Translations under genes and position numbers: made by a program | NCBI GenBank assembly: GCA_905182565.1 | Contig: CAJJCB010000026.1 | Coordinates: forward strand, 310,001-374,000 | Length of the DNA: 64,000 bases | Direction: 5' to 3' | Origin: Acidimicrobiaceae bacterium | GTDB lineage: Bacteria > Actinomycetota > Acidimicrobiia > Acidimicrobiales > Poriferisodalaceae | Shown here: positions 17,100 through 24,969 of the stretch, piece after piece | Position numbering within the stretch: the first letter of the stretch is position 1 | How the letters are laid out: every line of letters starts with the position of its first letter | Notes under the pieces: generated by a model | What the model was told of the DNA's origin: nothing | Seen by the model: the letters and a program-made list of their open reading frames with translations, nothing else | The model's database searches: none

Positions 17100-17189
17100 A
17101 CAAACCACCCGCTCTGGATTGGAGCCATGCTCGCTGGGAGTGATGATATCCAAATACTGGTGCGAGCGTTGTTAACCAACGGTGTGGTT

Positions 17190-18980
17190 CTATTCAATCA
17201 CAACAATCACGTCACCGGCACCGACAGTGTCCCCGACATCCACCTTAAGCTCTGTAATCTTCCCGGTTTTGTCGGCATTGATGTTGTTTTCCATTTTCAT
17301 AGCCTCAAGAACGACAACCGACTCACCTTCTATGATTTCTTGACCGACTTCGACATGAATCTTGATAATCGTTCCCTGCATCGGCGCAGCGACTCGACCG
17401 GACCCTGGAGCTGAAGCGCTACCTGCTGATGAAGCTCGCCGCTGTTTCGAGGGGCCGGCAGACAACGTCCCGGCGCTTTCAGGAACCCATGCTGCAACCT
17501 GGAAGCGTTTACCATTGACCTCCATTAATACGTCTTTACGAACCTTAGCTTCGTTATCTGATGTATCTGAGAACTCAGATGACTTACCCGAAATGCCTGT
17601 GAGGTCGAGAACTTCTTCGACCCATTTGGTGCTATGGATCCCATTTCGAAAATCTTCGGCAGAAAGAATAGCTTGGTGAGCAGCAGCAGTTGTAGCTATT
17701 CCACCAACTTTAAGTTCGCTGAGCGCACTTAACATTCGATCGATAGCGGTAGGCCTATCGGTACCCCAAACAATAAGCTTCCCTACAAGGTTGTCGTAGA
17801 ATTGACTTACAGTGTCACCTTCTTCATACCCGCCATCCCATCTAACTCCGAAGCCTTGTGGTATAGAAAGTTTCGTGATATCTCCTGGAGATGGTAAAAA
17901 TTTACCACCAGCGGGGTCCTCCGCGTTTATCCTGACTTCGATAGCATGACCATTTTGTGCCATATCGGCTTGCGAAAAAGATAAGGGCAAGCCGGCGGCA
18001 ACTCTAATTTGCTCGCGTACTAGATCGATCCCAGAAACTAATTCGCTGACTGGGTGCTCTACTTGCAAACGGGTGTTCATCTCTAGATAGAAAAATTCGC
18101 CGTCTTGATAGAGAAATTCTACTGTGCCTGCGTTGGTGTAGTTGCAACCTTCGGCCACGGCAACAGCTGCAGCTCCCATTGCTTGACGAACATCTTCAGG
18201 GAAGTTTGGAGCAGGGCTTTCTTCAACTAATTTTTGATGACGACGTTGAGCTGAACAATCGCGTTCGCCTAACCAAACTGTATTACCGTGTTGGTCCGCA
18301 ATTATTTGCATTTCAATGTGGCGTGGCCAAGTTAAGTAGCGTTCCATATAGCATTCGCTACGTCCAAAAAAACTTTGCGCTTCTCGCTGAGCAGATTCGA
18401 GTGCAGAGACTACCTGGTCAGCAGAGCGAACGACTTTCATGCCCCGTCCGCCACCACCATAAGCAGCTTTGATGGCAACTGGATACCCATGTTCGTCTGC
18501 AAAAGCATGTATCTCATCGACCGACTCGATGACTGTTGTTGTGCCTGGAACTCCGTTTACGTTTACCTTTTCGGCCGCCAATCGCGCGGAAATCTTATCT
18601 CCCATTACCTCGATTGCTTCTGGTGGGGGACCTATGAAGGCAATACCAAGTTCGGTAATAGATCGAGCAAAATCGGCATTCTCGCTGTAGAAGCCGTATC
18701 CGGGATGCACAGCTTCAGCGCCGCTTTGTTTGATCGCTGCCAAAATTGCTTCGGTGTTCAAGTACGACTCAGCTGCGGTTTCACCCCCCAGAGCGTAAGC
18801 CTCATCGGCTAAGCGCACGTGAAGGGCATCGCGATCGAGCTCGCTGTATACAGCCACACTAGTAATACCCAATTCGCGACAAGCCCTGATAACTCGGACA
18901 GCTATTTCTCCACGATTGGCAATCAAAATCTTAGAAAACACGGAATTCGCCCTCCGGGCGTCAGACAAAGTAAGTGCCAT
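17190..18980 (-). CDS. acyl-CoA carboxylase alpha subunit (biotin carboxylase + BCCP)
   Basis: About 596 residues. Residues 15 to about 460 form a biotin carboxylase: SKILIANRGEIAVRVIRACRELG at the N terminus, the ATP-grasp loop AAYGGGGRGMKVV, and LEMNTRLQVEHPVSELVSGIDLV with the catalytic Glu/Arg region. The C-terminal 75 residues are a biotin carboxyl carrier domain with the biotinylated Lys 562 in EAMKMEN. An Ala/Gly/Ser/Pro-rich hinge precedes it. The enzyme carboxylates biotin for an acetyl- or propionyl-CoA carboxylase; the beta subunit is not in the window. ATG 18978-18980 is chosen; the frame extends upstream to 19073 but that would overlap birA. The divergent neighbour is birA, which attaches its biotin. 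Confidence 0.92.
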   Translation of the reverse strand: MALTLSDARRANSVFSKILIANRGEIAVRVIRACRELGITSVAVYSELDRDALHVRLADEAYALGGETAAESYLNTEAILAAIKQSGAEAVHPGYGFYSENADFARSITELGIAFIGPPPEAIEVMGDKISARLAAEKVNVNGVPGTTTVIESVDEIHAFADEHGYPVAIKAAYGGGGRGMKVVRSADQVVSALESAQREAQSFFGRSECYMERYLTWPRHIEMQIIADQHGNTVWLGERDCSAQRRHQKLVEESPAPNFPEDVRQAMGAAAVAVAEGCNYTNAGTVEFLYQDGEFFYLEMNTRLQVEHPVSELVSGIDLVREQIRVAAGLPLSFSQADMAQNGHAIEVRINAEDPAGGKFLPSPGDITKLSIPQGFGVRWDGGYEEGDTVSQFYDNLVGKLIVWGTDRPTAIDRMLSALSELKVGGIATTAAAHQAILSAEDFRNGIHSTKWVEEVLDLTGISGKSSEFSDTSDNEAKVRKDVLMEVNGKRFQVAAWVPESAGTLSAGPSKQRRASSAGSASAPGSGRVAAPMQGTIIKIHVEVGQEIIEGESVVVLEAMKMENNINADKTGKITELKVDVGDTVGAGDVIVVIE

Positions 18981-19057
18981 CGTGCCACATCTGCGGTCGT
19001 AAGAGTTTGACCAACAAGAAAGAAGCAATCCGGCTGAGATGACTACGATAACGCTAC

Positions 19058-19909
19058 GTGGAACATAACCCAATTACCGACTTGTCAGAAACTCGATTTC
19101 AACGTGTCGAATGGGTCTCAGAAATAGAGTCAACTAACACCGAACTTCTTAGGAGAGCAAGAGAAGAAGCACCCGAAGGAGAAGTGTTGATCGCCGATCT
19201 CCAAACTGCTGGACGAGGTCGGCGCGGAAGAGTATGGGAGGCTCCCGCCCGGACTTCACTCATGATGTCCATTCTTCTACGGCCTCCTCCGACAGCTTTC
19301 AAGATTTCTCAAATTTCTCTCTTCACCTCAGCGCTAGCTTTAGCAGCACTCTCGGCGATTCAAGAACTTACAGGAATAACGCTTCAAGTGAAATGGCCTA
19401 ACGATCTTGTCATCGACTCAATCGAACCATCCACGAGTCCTGTCGATGGTGACTTCGGCTACCGAAAGATAGCTGGGATTCTTACGGAAACTGTCATTCT
19501 CGGAAGAGAGGTGAATGCCCTCGTAATCGGGATCGGAATTAATACTGATTGGCCAGAAGTACCTCCGCATCTTGAACACAAGGCATCTAGCTTGAACTTG
19601 ATATGTGGAAAAAAAACTGATCGAGATCTTCTTAGTAAAAAAATCTTAATTAATTTAGAAAGAAGATACGTTGAGCTGCTCGAAGGTGGCGGAACAAACA
19701 AACTTTTAAGAGAACTGAAATCAAATTCAGCCACTCTTCACAAACAGGTAAAAGTGGAAATGTTGACTGCTGCTGGATCGATGTCAGTTATCGAAGGAAC
19801 GGCCATAGATATAGACAACGATGGACAGTTGCTCGTTCGCCTAATCAATGGCGACGAAAAAACTATTAACGTTGGAGATGTCCATCACCTGCGACCATTG
19901 CCCCGCTAA
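19058..19909 (+). CDS. birA: biotin--[acetyl-CoA carboxylase] ligase
   Basis: A 283-residue biotin protein ligase that activates biotin as biotinyl-AMP and attaches it to carrier domains. The adenylate-binding loop TAGRGRRGRVWEAP is clear, with SLMMSILLRPP and VKWPNDLVID following, and KIAGILTE. The C-terminal SH3-like segment has GTAIDIDNDGQLLVRL. There is no N-terminal DNA-binding helix-turn-helix, so it is the catalytic-only (group I) type rather than a repressor. The start is GTG 19058. It is divergent from the BCCP-containing carboxylase gene, 77 bases between starts, a functional pairing of enzyme and substrate. Confidence 0.93.
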   Translation: MEHNPITDLSETRFQRVEWVSEIESTNTELLRRAREEAPEGEVLIADLQTAGRGRRGRVWEAPARTSLMMSILLRPPPTAFKISQISLFTSALALAALSAIQELTGITLQVKWPNDLVIDSIEPSTSPVDGDFGYRKIAGILTETVILGREVNALVIGIGINTDWPEVPPHLEHKASSLNLICGKKTDRDLLSKKILINLERRYVELLEGGGTNKLLRELKSNSATLHKQVKVEMLTAAGSMSVIEGTAIDIDNDGQLLVRLINGDEKTINVGDVHHLRPLPR

Positions 19910-19945
19910 CCAATGCCGCACAATACCTCCTAGAATGGCGACTGT

Positions 19946-20500
19946 ATGGCTGAGGTTGTTCCTTCGGAGTTAATAGACGGCGTTTACATCATCACTCCCC
20001 AAGTGTTCGATGACGATCGCGGATTTTTCGTAGAAACTTATCGGCGCGAGTGGATACCTAAAAGCAGTCGCGAAATGCTGCAAGCGAATCGAGGTGACCG
20101 TCAAGCTGGATGTGTCGTTGGATTGCACTACCACCTTCACCAAGCTGATTATTGGTATGTGCCATTTGGAACTGTGCGAGTAGTTCTTCATGACCTACGT
20201 GTTGGGTCACCAACTGAGGGTGGCACAATCGAAACAAATCTTGATGGTATAGACCACCGAGGCCTGTTTATTCCTCCCGGAGTAGCGCATGGTTTTGCGA
20301 GCTTGACTGATGCTACGATCACCTATCTAGTCGATAGCTACTACAATTCGTCAGATGAGTTGGGTGTGGCATGGGACGACCCAGAGATTAATGCAGAGTG
20401 GGGGGTTGCTAGTCCGGTTCTTTCGAAGCGTGACGCTAATAATCCGCTTTTGAAAAATATTGAGAATCACCTGCGACCCAGTTATGGACTGAGAAATTAA
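19946..20500 (+). CDS. rmlC: RmlC-like dTDP-4-dehydrorhamnose 3,5-epimerase
   Basis: A 184-residue cupin of the RmlC family, third step of dTDP-rhamnose synthesis. Recognisable parts are VFDDDRGFFVETYRREW, GLHYH with the catalytic His, LHDLRVGSPT, LFIPPGVAHGFASLTD and VDSYYNSSDELGVAWDDP. Two active-site positions differ from canonical RmlC: the Arg-Gly-Leu-His motif is VGLHYH (Arg replaced by Val), and the QxKLV segment is QADYWYV, so the usual Lys is absent. It may belong to a divergent subgroup or act on another dTDP sugar. Position 4 bases before rmlB supports a dTDP-sugar role. Confidence 0.82.
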   Translation: MAEVVPSELIDGVYIITPQVFDDDRGFFVETYRREWIPKSSREMLQANRGDRQAGCVVGLHYHLHQADYWYVPFGTVRVVLHDLRVGSPTEGGTIETNLDGIDHRGLFIPPGVAHGFASLTDATITYLVDSYYNSSDELGVAWDDPEINAEWGVASPVLSKRDANNPLLKNIENHLRPSYGLRN

Positions 20501-20504
20501 TCAA

Positions 20505-21458
20505 ATGAAGATTCTCATAACTGGCGGAGCGGGGTTTATCGCATCTAATTTTGTTCGTCTCCTTCTTGAAACGTCGGATGATGAAATAACAATTTTAGAT
20601 TCTCTTACCTACGCTGGAGACCGGCGCACCCTCTCGGATCTAATGGAAAACTCTCGAGTGAGCTTTGTCCAAGGTGATGTTTGCGATCGTGCAACTGTCA
20701 CAAAAGTAGTAAAAGGTCACAAAGCAATCGTTCATTTTGCGGCAGAAAGTCATGTCGATCGTTCTATCCAAGGCCCTGATCAGTTTGTGCTTACCAATTG
20801 CTTGGGAACCAACGTGATGTGTGATGTGGCGCGAAAACACGACATAGAAAAATTTGTGCACGTATCAACCGATGAAACGTACGGTTCGATAGACACAGGC
20901 TCTTTCAGCGAACTTGATATATTGAACCCAAGTTCTCCATACTCTGCTTCTAAAGCTGCATCTGACCTTATAGCGCTGAGCTATCGAACCACGTTTGATC
21001 TTCCTGTTATAGTCACTCGATCATCGAATAACTATGGACCGTTCCAACACCCAGAAAAACTAATTCCACTGTTCATCACTAATTTGCTTGACGGACTGAG
21101 TGTTCCTCTATACGGCACTGGTCAGAACATTCGCGATTGGATCTACGTCGATGATAATTGCAATGCGATAGAAACTGTCCTGAGGTTGGGGAATGTTGGT
21201 GAAACCTACAACATCGGTGCTGATAACGAAGTAACTAATCTCGATGTCACCAAGTGGCTCATTGAATTATGTGAAGCGAAATCTGATGCCATGATGTTCG
21301 TGGAAGATCGGCTTGGGCATGACTTGCGTTACTCTGTCGACTGTTCGAAAGTTCGTTCGTTAGGGTGGTCTCCACTCATGAGGCTATCTGAGGGCCTTGC
21401 TGAGACCGTGAATTGGTATCGTGAGAACGAGGCCTGGTGGCGTGGCAAGAAGTCTTAG
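20505..21458 (+). CDS. rmlB: dTDP-glucose 4,6-dehydratase
   Basis: A 317-residue short-chain dehydrogenase (extended SDR) that makes dTDP-4-keto-6-deoxyglucose with bound NAD. It shows the Rossmann motif ITGGAGFIASNFVRLL, VHFAAESHVDRSI, STDETYGS with the Asp-Glu acid/base pair, the catalytic YSASK, and RSSNNYGPFQHPEKLIPLFITN, all specific to RmlB. STDETYG in place of the usual STDEVYG is a minor change. Length is slightly short for the family. It follows the rmlC-like gene after 4 bases and its stop TAG abuts the ATG of the ABC permease. Confidence 0.94.
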   Translation: MKILITGGAGFIASNFVRLLLETSDDEITILDSLTYAGDRRTLSDLMENSRVSFVQGDVCDRATVTKVVKGHKAIVHFAAESHVDRSIQGPDQFVLTNCLGTNVMCDVARKHDIEKFVHVSTDETYGSIDTGSFSELDILNPSSPYSASKAASDLIALSYRTTFDLPVIVTRSSNNYGPFQHPEKLIPLFITNLLDGLSVPLYGTGQNIRDWIYVDDNCNAIETVLRLGNVGETYNIGADNEVTNLDVTKWLIELCEAKSDAMMFVEDRLGHDLRYSVDCSKVRSLGWSPLMRLSEGLAETVNWYRENEAWWRGKKS

Positions 21459-22268
21459 ATGAATTCACTTATTTCAAGCGCTAAGCGCTACCTCCCTCTC
21501 GTTCGAAATTTCGCTCGGCGTGAGCTTAAAGCGCGCTATAAAAGGTCAGTCCTGGGATGGACCTGGTCTTTGTTGAGTCCATTGTCAACCATCATTGTTT
21601 ATAGTCTCGTATTCTCAGTCTTTTTTCGGGCTAGCCCGCCTGCATCTGGAAACGGTGACCAGAATTTTGCTCTTTTCCTATTTACAGGTTTGGTAGTTTG
21701 GCTTTTTTTCTCTGGGATGATCACTGGCTCAATGGGCTGGTTGGCATCGATAGGAGATTTGCGTCGTAAAGTCTATTTCCCTCCGGAGACCGCTATTTTT
21801 GGGAGCGCTGCTGCCTTAGGAGTGCAGACGGCCATAGAGAGTGCTGTTCTTGTAGCAATTATGATTTTCATTGGTAATGTCGGTTTGCCGGTGTTGATAT
21901 TCCCGATCGTGTTAGTGCTAGCAGGAATGTTTGGGCTAGGAATTGGTTTCTTTGTTGCTGTCGCGAATACTCACTACCGTGATGTGCAGTATCTGGTAGG
22001 GATTATTTTGAATGCACTTTTTTTCCTAGTGCCAATTGTTTATCCCATCGATATTATTCCTGAACGTTACCTTGGCATTCCGATTCGATCGTTAGTTGAA
22101 GCTAACCCTGTTAACCAATTCGTAGCTGCAGCTCGAGAATCGGTATACCTAGTCGAGTGGCCGAGTTTGCAAAGGTGGGTAGCCATCATTGGTTACGCAA
22201 CAATCGTTTTCGTTCTAGGATGGCGATTCTTTACTTCTCGGTCGATGGAATTGAGTGAGGACATGTGA
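21459..22268 (+). CDS. ABC-2 type polysaccharide export permease (Wzm/TagG-like)
   Basis: A 269-residue inner-membrane permease with about six spans. The N terminus has the family pattern LVRNFARRELKARYKRSVLGWTWSLLSPL before the first span, and the C-terminal half has TGLVVWLFFSG, NTHYRDVQYLVGIILNALFFLVPIVYP, and NPVNQFVAAARESVYL. These mark permeases that export undecaprenyl-linked polysaccharide or teichoic acid. The ATPase partner follows with a 4-base overlap. The ATG directly follows the rmlB stop, which suggests the exported polymer contains rhamnose or another dTDP-derived sugar. Confidence 0.92.
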   Translation: MNSLISSAKRYLPLVRNFARRELKARYKRSVLGWTWSLLSPLSTIIVYSLVFSVFFRASPPASGNGDQNFALFLFTGLVVWLFFSGMITGSMGWLASIGDLRRKVYFPPETAIFGSAAALGVQTAIESAVLVAIMIFIGNVGLPVLIFPIVLVLAGMFGLGIGFFVAVANTHYRDVQYLVGIILNALFFLVPIVYPIDIIPERYLGIPIRSLVEANPVNQFVAAARESVYLVEWPSLQRWVAIIGYATIVFVLGWRFFTSRSMELSEDM

Positions 22269-23542
22269 GCCCCATTATTTCCGTTAATCAAGTATCAAAA
22301 CAATACAGGATTCACCGTGATCGCCCGAATTCGTTAAAAGAAGCGTTGGTGAGACGCTCGAGATCGCGCAAAATTGATGACTTTTGGGCTCTGACAGACG
22401 TGAATCTTGAAATAAAAAAAGGAGCTTTTTACGGATTCGTAGGACATAACGGATCAGGCAAAACAACGCTTCTGAAGTTGATGGCAGGGATCCATCAACC
22501 TACTAGCGGCGAGGTACGCGTCGGTGGGCGCGTTTCAGCGCTGCTGGAGCTTGGTTCAGGTTTCCACCCTGAGCTGAGTGGAAGAGAAAATATTTACTTG
22601 AATGGAGCGATTCTTGGGATGAGTCGCCGAGAGATGGACGCAGCCGTTGATGGCATAATAGATTTCAGCGATATCGGCGACTTCATTGATGCCCCTGTGA
22701 AGATTCTGTCGAGCGGCATGTACGTTCGCCTAGGGTTCTCCGTTGCAGTCCATGTAGAACCAGAAATTCTTTTGATTGATGAGGTGATTGCGGTCGGGGA
22801 CGAAGCATTCCAGCGAAAGTGTCTGGAACACTTGTATGAACTTCGACGAAACGGAACAACAATTGTACTTGTCTCTCACTCATTGCCTTTAGTGGAGGGT
22901 TTGTGCGACGAAGTTGCATGGCTAGACCACGGTCGGCTCATGGCAGATGGTGACTCGACAGAAGTCTGTTGGGCGTATCTCGACGCTGTCAATGCTGCTG
23001 AAGCTGAAAAATTGCGTGATAACGAAGAGGGTGCAGTTCACACCGATACATCATTGGCCGAAATAGAAGTGCGGCGAGGCAGCGGAGAGGTACGAATTTT
23101 TCATGTTGACTATTTGGATGCGGCGTGGCGTTCAAACCCATTACCAAGCTCTGGTGATCCGTTAACCATTCGCCTCTGGTACGAAGCAGAAGAAGCGGTA
23201 GCTGATGTAGTTTTTTCGGTGAAGTTACATCAAGCAACTGGAGTGCATCTAGCGTCACCAAATAGTGCATTGCAGCAGCTTGAGGCTGGCACTATAGAAC
23301 CAGGTCGCGGATATGTAGATCTAATTATGGATGAGCTACTGCTTCTCCCCGGTGACTATGTTCTTTCATCATCGATCACAGACAGAGACCGACTGCACAC
23401 TCTCGACGCTTGGGAGCGTTCCCACGCTCTTAGGGTCGTCCCCGGATCCTCGCTAGAGCGAGAAGGCGCTATCGATCTCAAAGCACGATGGCAACCACCG
23501 GTTCCTCATCAACGTGGAGAACCGGGCCATCCCAACCGCTGA
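22265..23542 (+). CDS. ABC polysaccharide exporter ATPase with C-terminal glycan-recognition domain (Wzt-like)
   Basis: A 425-residue protein. Residues 1 to about 245 are the ATPase: Walker A GHNGSGKTT, signature region LSSGMYVRLGFSVAVH, Walker B EILLIDEVIAVGD and the H-loop VSHS. The subfamily mark LELGSGFHPELSGRENIYLNG is typical of polysaccharide and teichoic-acid exporters. Residues from about 265 to 415 form a beta-rich C-terminal domain (LTIRLWYEAEEAVADVVFSVKLHQATG, LLLPGDYVLSSSI) like the Wzt domain that reads the end of the exported O-polysaccharide. The start is GTG 22265 inside the permease stop (GTGA). Polymer-end modification enzymes are often nearby in such systems. Confidence 0.92.
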   Translation: MSPIISVNQVSKQYRIHRDRPNSLKEALVRRSRSRKIDDFWALTDVNLEIKKGAFYGFVGHNGSGKTTLLKLMAGIHQPTSGEVRVGGRVSALLELGSGFHPELSGRENIYLNGAILGMSRREMDAAVDGIIDFSDIGDFIDAPVKILSSGMYVRLGFSVAVHVEPEILLIDEVIAVGDEAFQRKCLEHLYELRRNGTTIVLVSHSLPLVEGLCDEVAWLDHGRLMADGDSTEVCWAYLDAVNAAEAEKLRDNEEGAVHTDTSLAEIEVRRGSGEVRIFHVDYLDAAWRSNPLPSSGDPLTIRLWYEAEEAVADVVFSVKLHQATGVHLASPNSALQQLEAGTIEPGRGYVDLIMDELLLLPGDYVLSSSITDRDRLHTLDAWERSHALRVVPGSSLEREGAIDLKARWQPPVPHQRGEPGHPNR

Positions 23543-23634
23543 TACTCCGTTGCAGCGAAGCCAACCAACCATGGATTGCACGTACAATCGTAGTTGTTGT
23601 AGCAAAGCCATGACAGAGCACAGGAGCTTCCTAA

Positions 23635-24969
23635 ATGGAATCCCAGACACCAGGCCCAGAGCTAAACGATGCTCCCTTAAATCCGACTTACCACAACGTT
23701 GCTGATTCAACGAACGTGGTTAATACTATAAACTTAAGTTTTATCAACGAATATGACGATGGCGAGATTACGACCTGGATTGCGGCTGAAATCTTAAAAT
23801 CTGAGATCCAATGGAGATTAAACCCCGTCCGAATCAAAAACTTCTCCACCGGCTCTACGTTTCTTGAGTATGGCTGGATTTCAGATGGAGACGTTGAACC
23901 AACAGAAGTAATTAGCTCTGACCTGATCAGGCAAAAAAGCCAAGAGGCTGATTCAGCAATAGCTCTTTGCCCACCAGAGTCAACGGCTAAAGAACCTGAA
24001 AAAATTAATGGACTTGTTCGACTACCCTGGTTGAGTCAATCGACGGAGAAAAAAGTTGATCAAGAAACACTTTTAAGACTCGCTAGCCGTTGGCTTACTC
24101 CTATCAGAGCAGAACAGTTTAATCCCATGGTGCTCGCTGAAACAGCGATAGTTGTAGACCTAAGCTCAGAAATTAACGAAGTTACCTCCAACGAGATAGC
24201 CCGATTCGCTCGCTCCGAAAATTTGACCGTGATTGCCCTGAGCACTAATGAACTAAGCGAACAGGCATTTTTAGTGCGAATGCAGTCGAGGGGAGTGCGA
24301 ACTGAGCGCCTCGGTTTGTTATTAAGTCCGCAGCAAACCATTGGCCTGTTAGCAAAGTCTTCGTTAGTGATCTCCGCAAACCCTCAAGTAGTTGCCTTGG
24401 CTCTCTCGTACCATCCGAGAGTCGCGTATCTCAACGGTACTTCAGGAACCTCAGAACAAAGCCAACGAATAATTCAAGCTGCATCTTTTGCCGCAGCGGA
24501 TCAAAGTATTTTTGATACTGCTGAAAATGCTTTGGATGCGCTGGCAGAAGTAGTTGAAAATATTGCGTTGATTCGATTTGCCAGAAAAAGCAAAGAGAAT
24601 CAGGACATTGACACTATTGTGAGCGAAAGAAAAAGTGAGAGCAGAGCGAGAAAATTTTTGTCCGCTCGCTTGGAGAAAGAACGGCTGTTGGCAGCCGAGA
24701 CGGCGAACGAGCTGCGCAAAGAAGTAGAGGGACTTACTGAACAGCGAGACCTAGCTGAACTAGAAGTAAGAAGGCTTCAAGCGAATTTAAAAAGTCAGAT
24801 GACCCACCTAAACAATCTTGAAACCAGAATAGCTGACTACGACCAGGGCCCTGTACTGCGACCCCGAGCGGCTCGGTTGAAGGCAGTTTTGGTCGTAGCT
24901 GAAAATGAGCTGGTGGTAATTCTAAGGAAACTAAGAGTTTACGTAAAAAGCTGGTTGAGAAACACTTGA
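23635..24969 (+). CDS. polysaccharide pyruvyltransferase-like protein with C-terminal coiled coil
   Basis: A 444-residue protein, not firmly assigned. Residues about 25-320 have the alternating pattern of a GT-B-like or polysaccharide pyruvyltransferase-like fold: ETAIVVDLSSEINEVTSNEIARFAR, ENLTVIALSTNE, and TIGLLAKSSLVISANPQVVALALSYHPRVAYLNGTSG, which resembles the acceptor-site region of CsaB-type enzymes. Residues about 335-425 are a charged heptad-like coiled coil rich in Glu, Lys, Arg and Leu, and the tail is basic. AGGAG lies 8 bases before the ATG. It overlaps the next glycosyltransferase gene by 4 bases and follows the exporter pair, so a role in glycan modification or assembly is inferred. 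Confidence 0.55.
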   Translation: MESQTPGPELNDAPLNPTYHNVADSTNVVNTINLSFINEYDDGEITTWIAAEILKSEIQWRLNPVRIKNFSTGSTFLEYGWISDGDVEPTEVISSDLIRQKSQEADSAIALCPPESTAKEPEKINGLVRLPWLSQSTEKKVDQETLLRLASRWLTPIRAEQFNPMVLAETAIVVDLSSEINEVTSNEIARFARSENLTVIALSTNELSEQAFLVRMQSRGVRTERLGLLLSPQQTIGLLAKSSLVISANPQVVALALSYHPRVAYLNGTSGTSEQSQRIIQAASFAAADQSIFDTAENALDALAEVVENIALIRFARKSKENQDIDTIVSERKSESRARKFLSARLEKERLLAAETANELRKEVEGLTEQRDLAELEVRRLQANLKSQMTHLNNLETRIADYDQGPVLRPRAARLKAVLVVAENELVVILRKLRVYVKSWLRNT

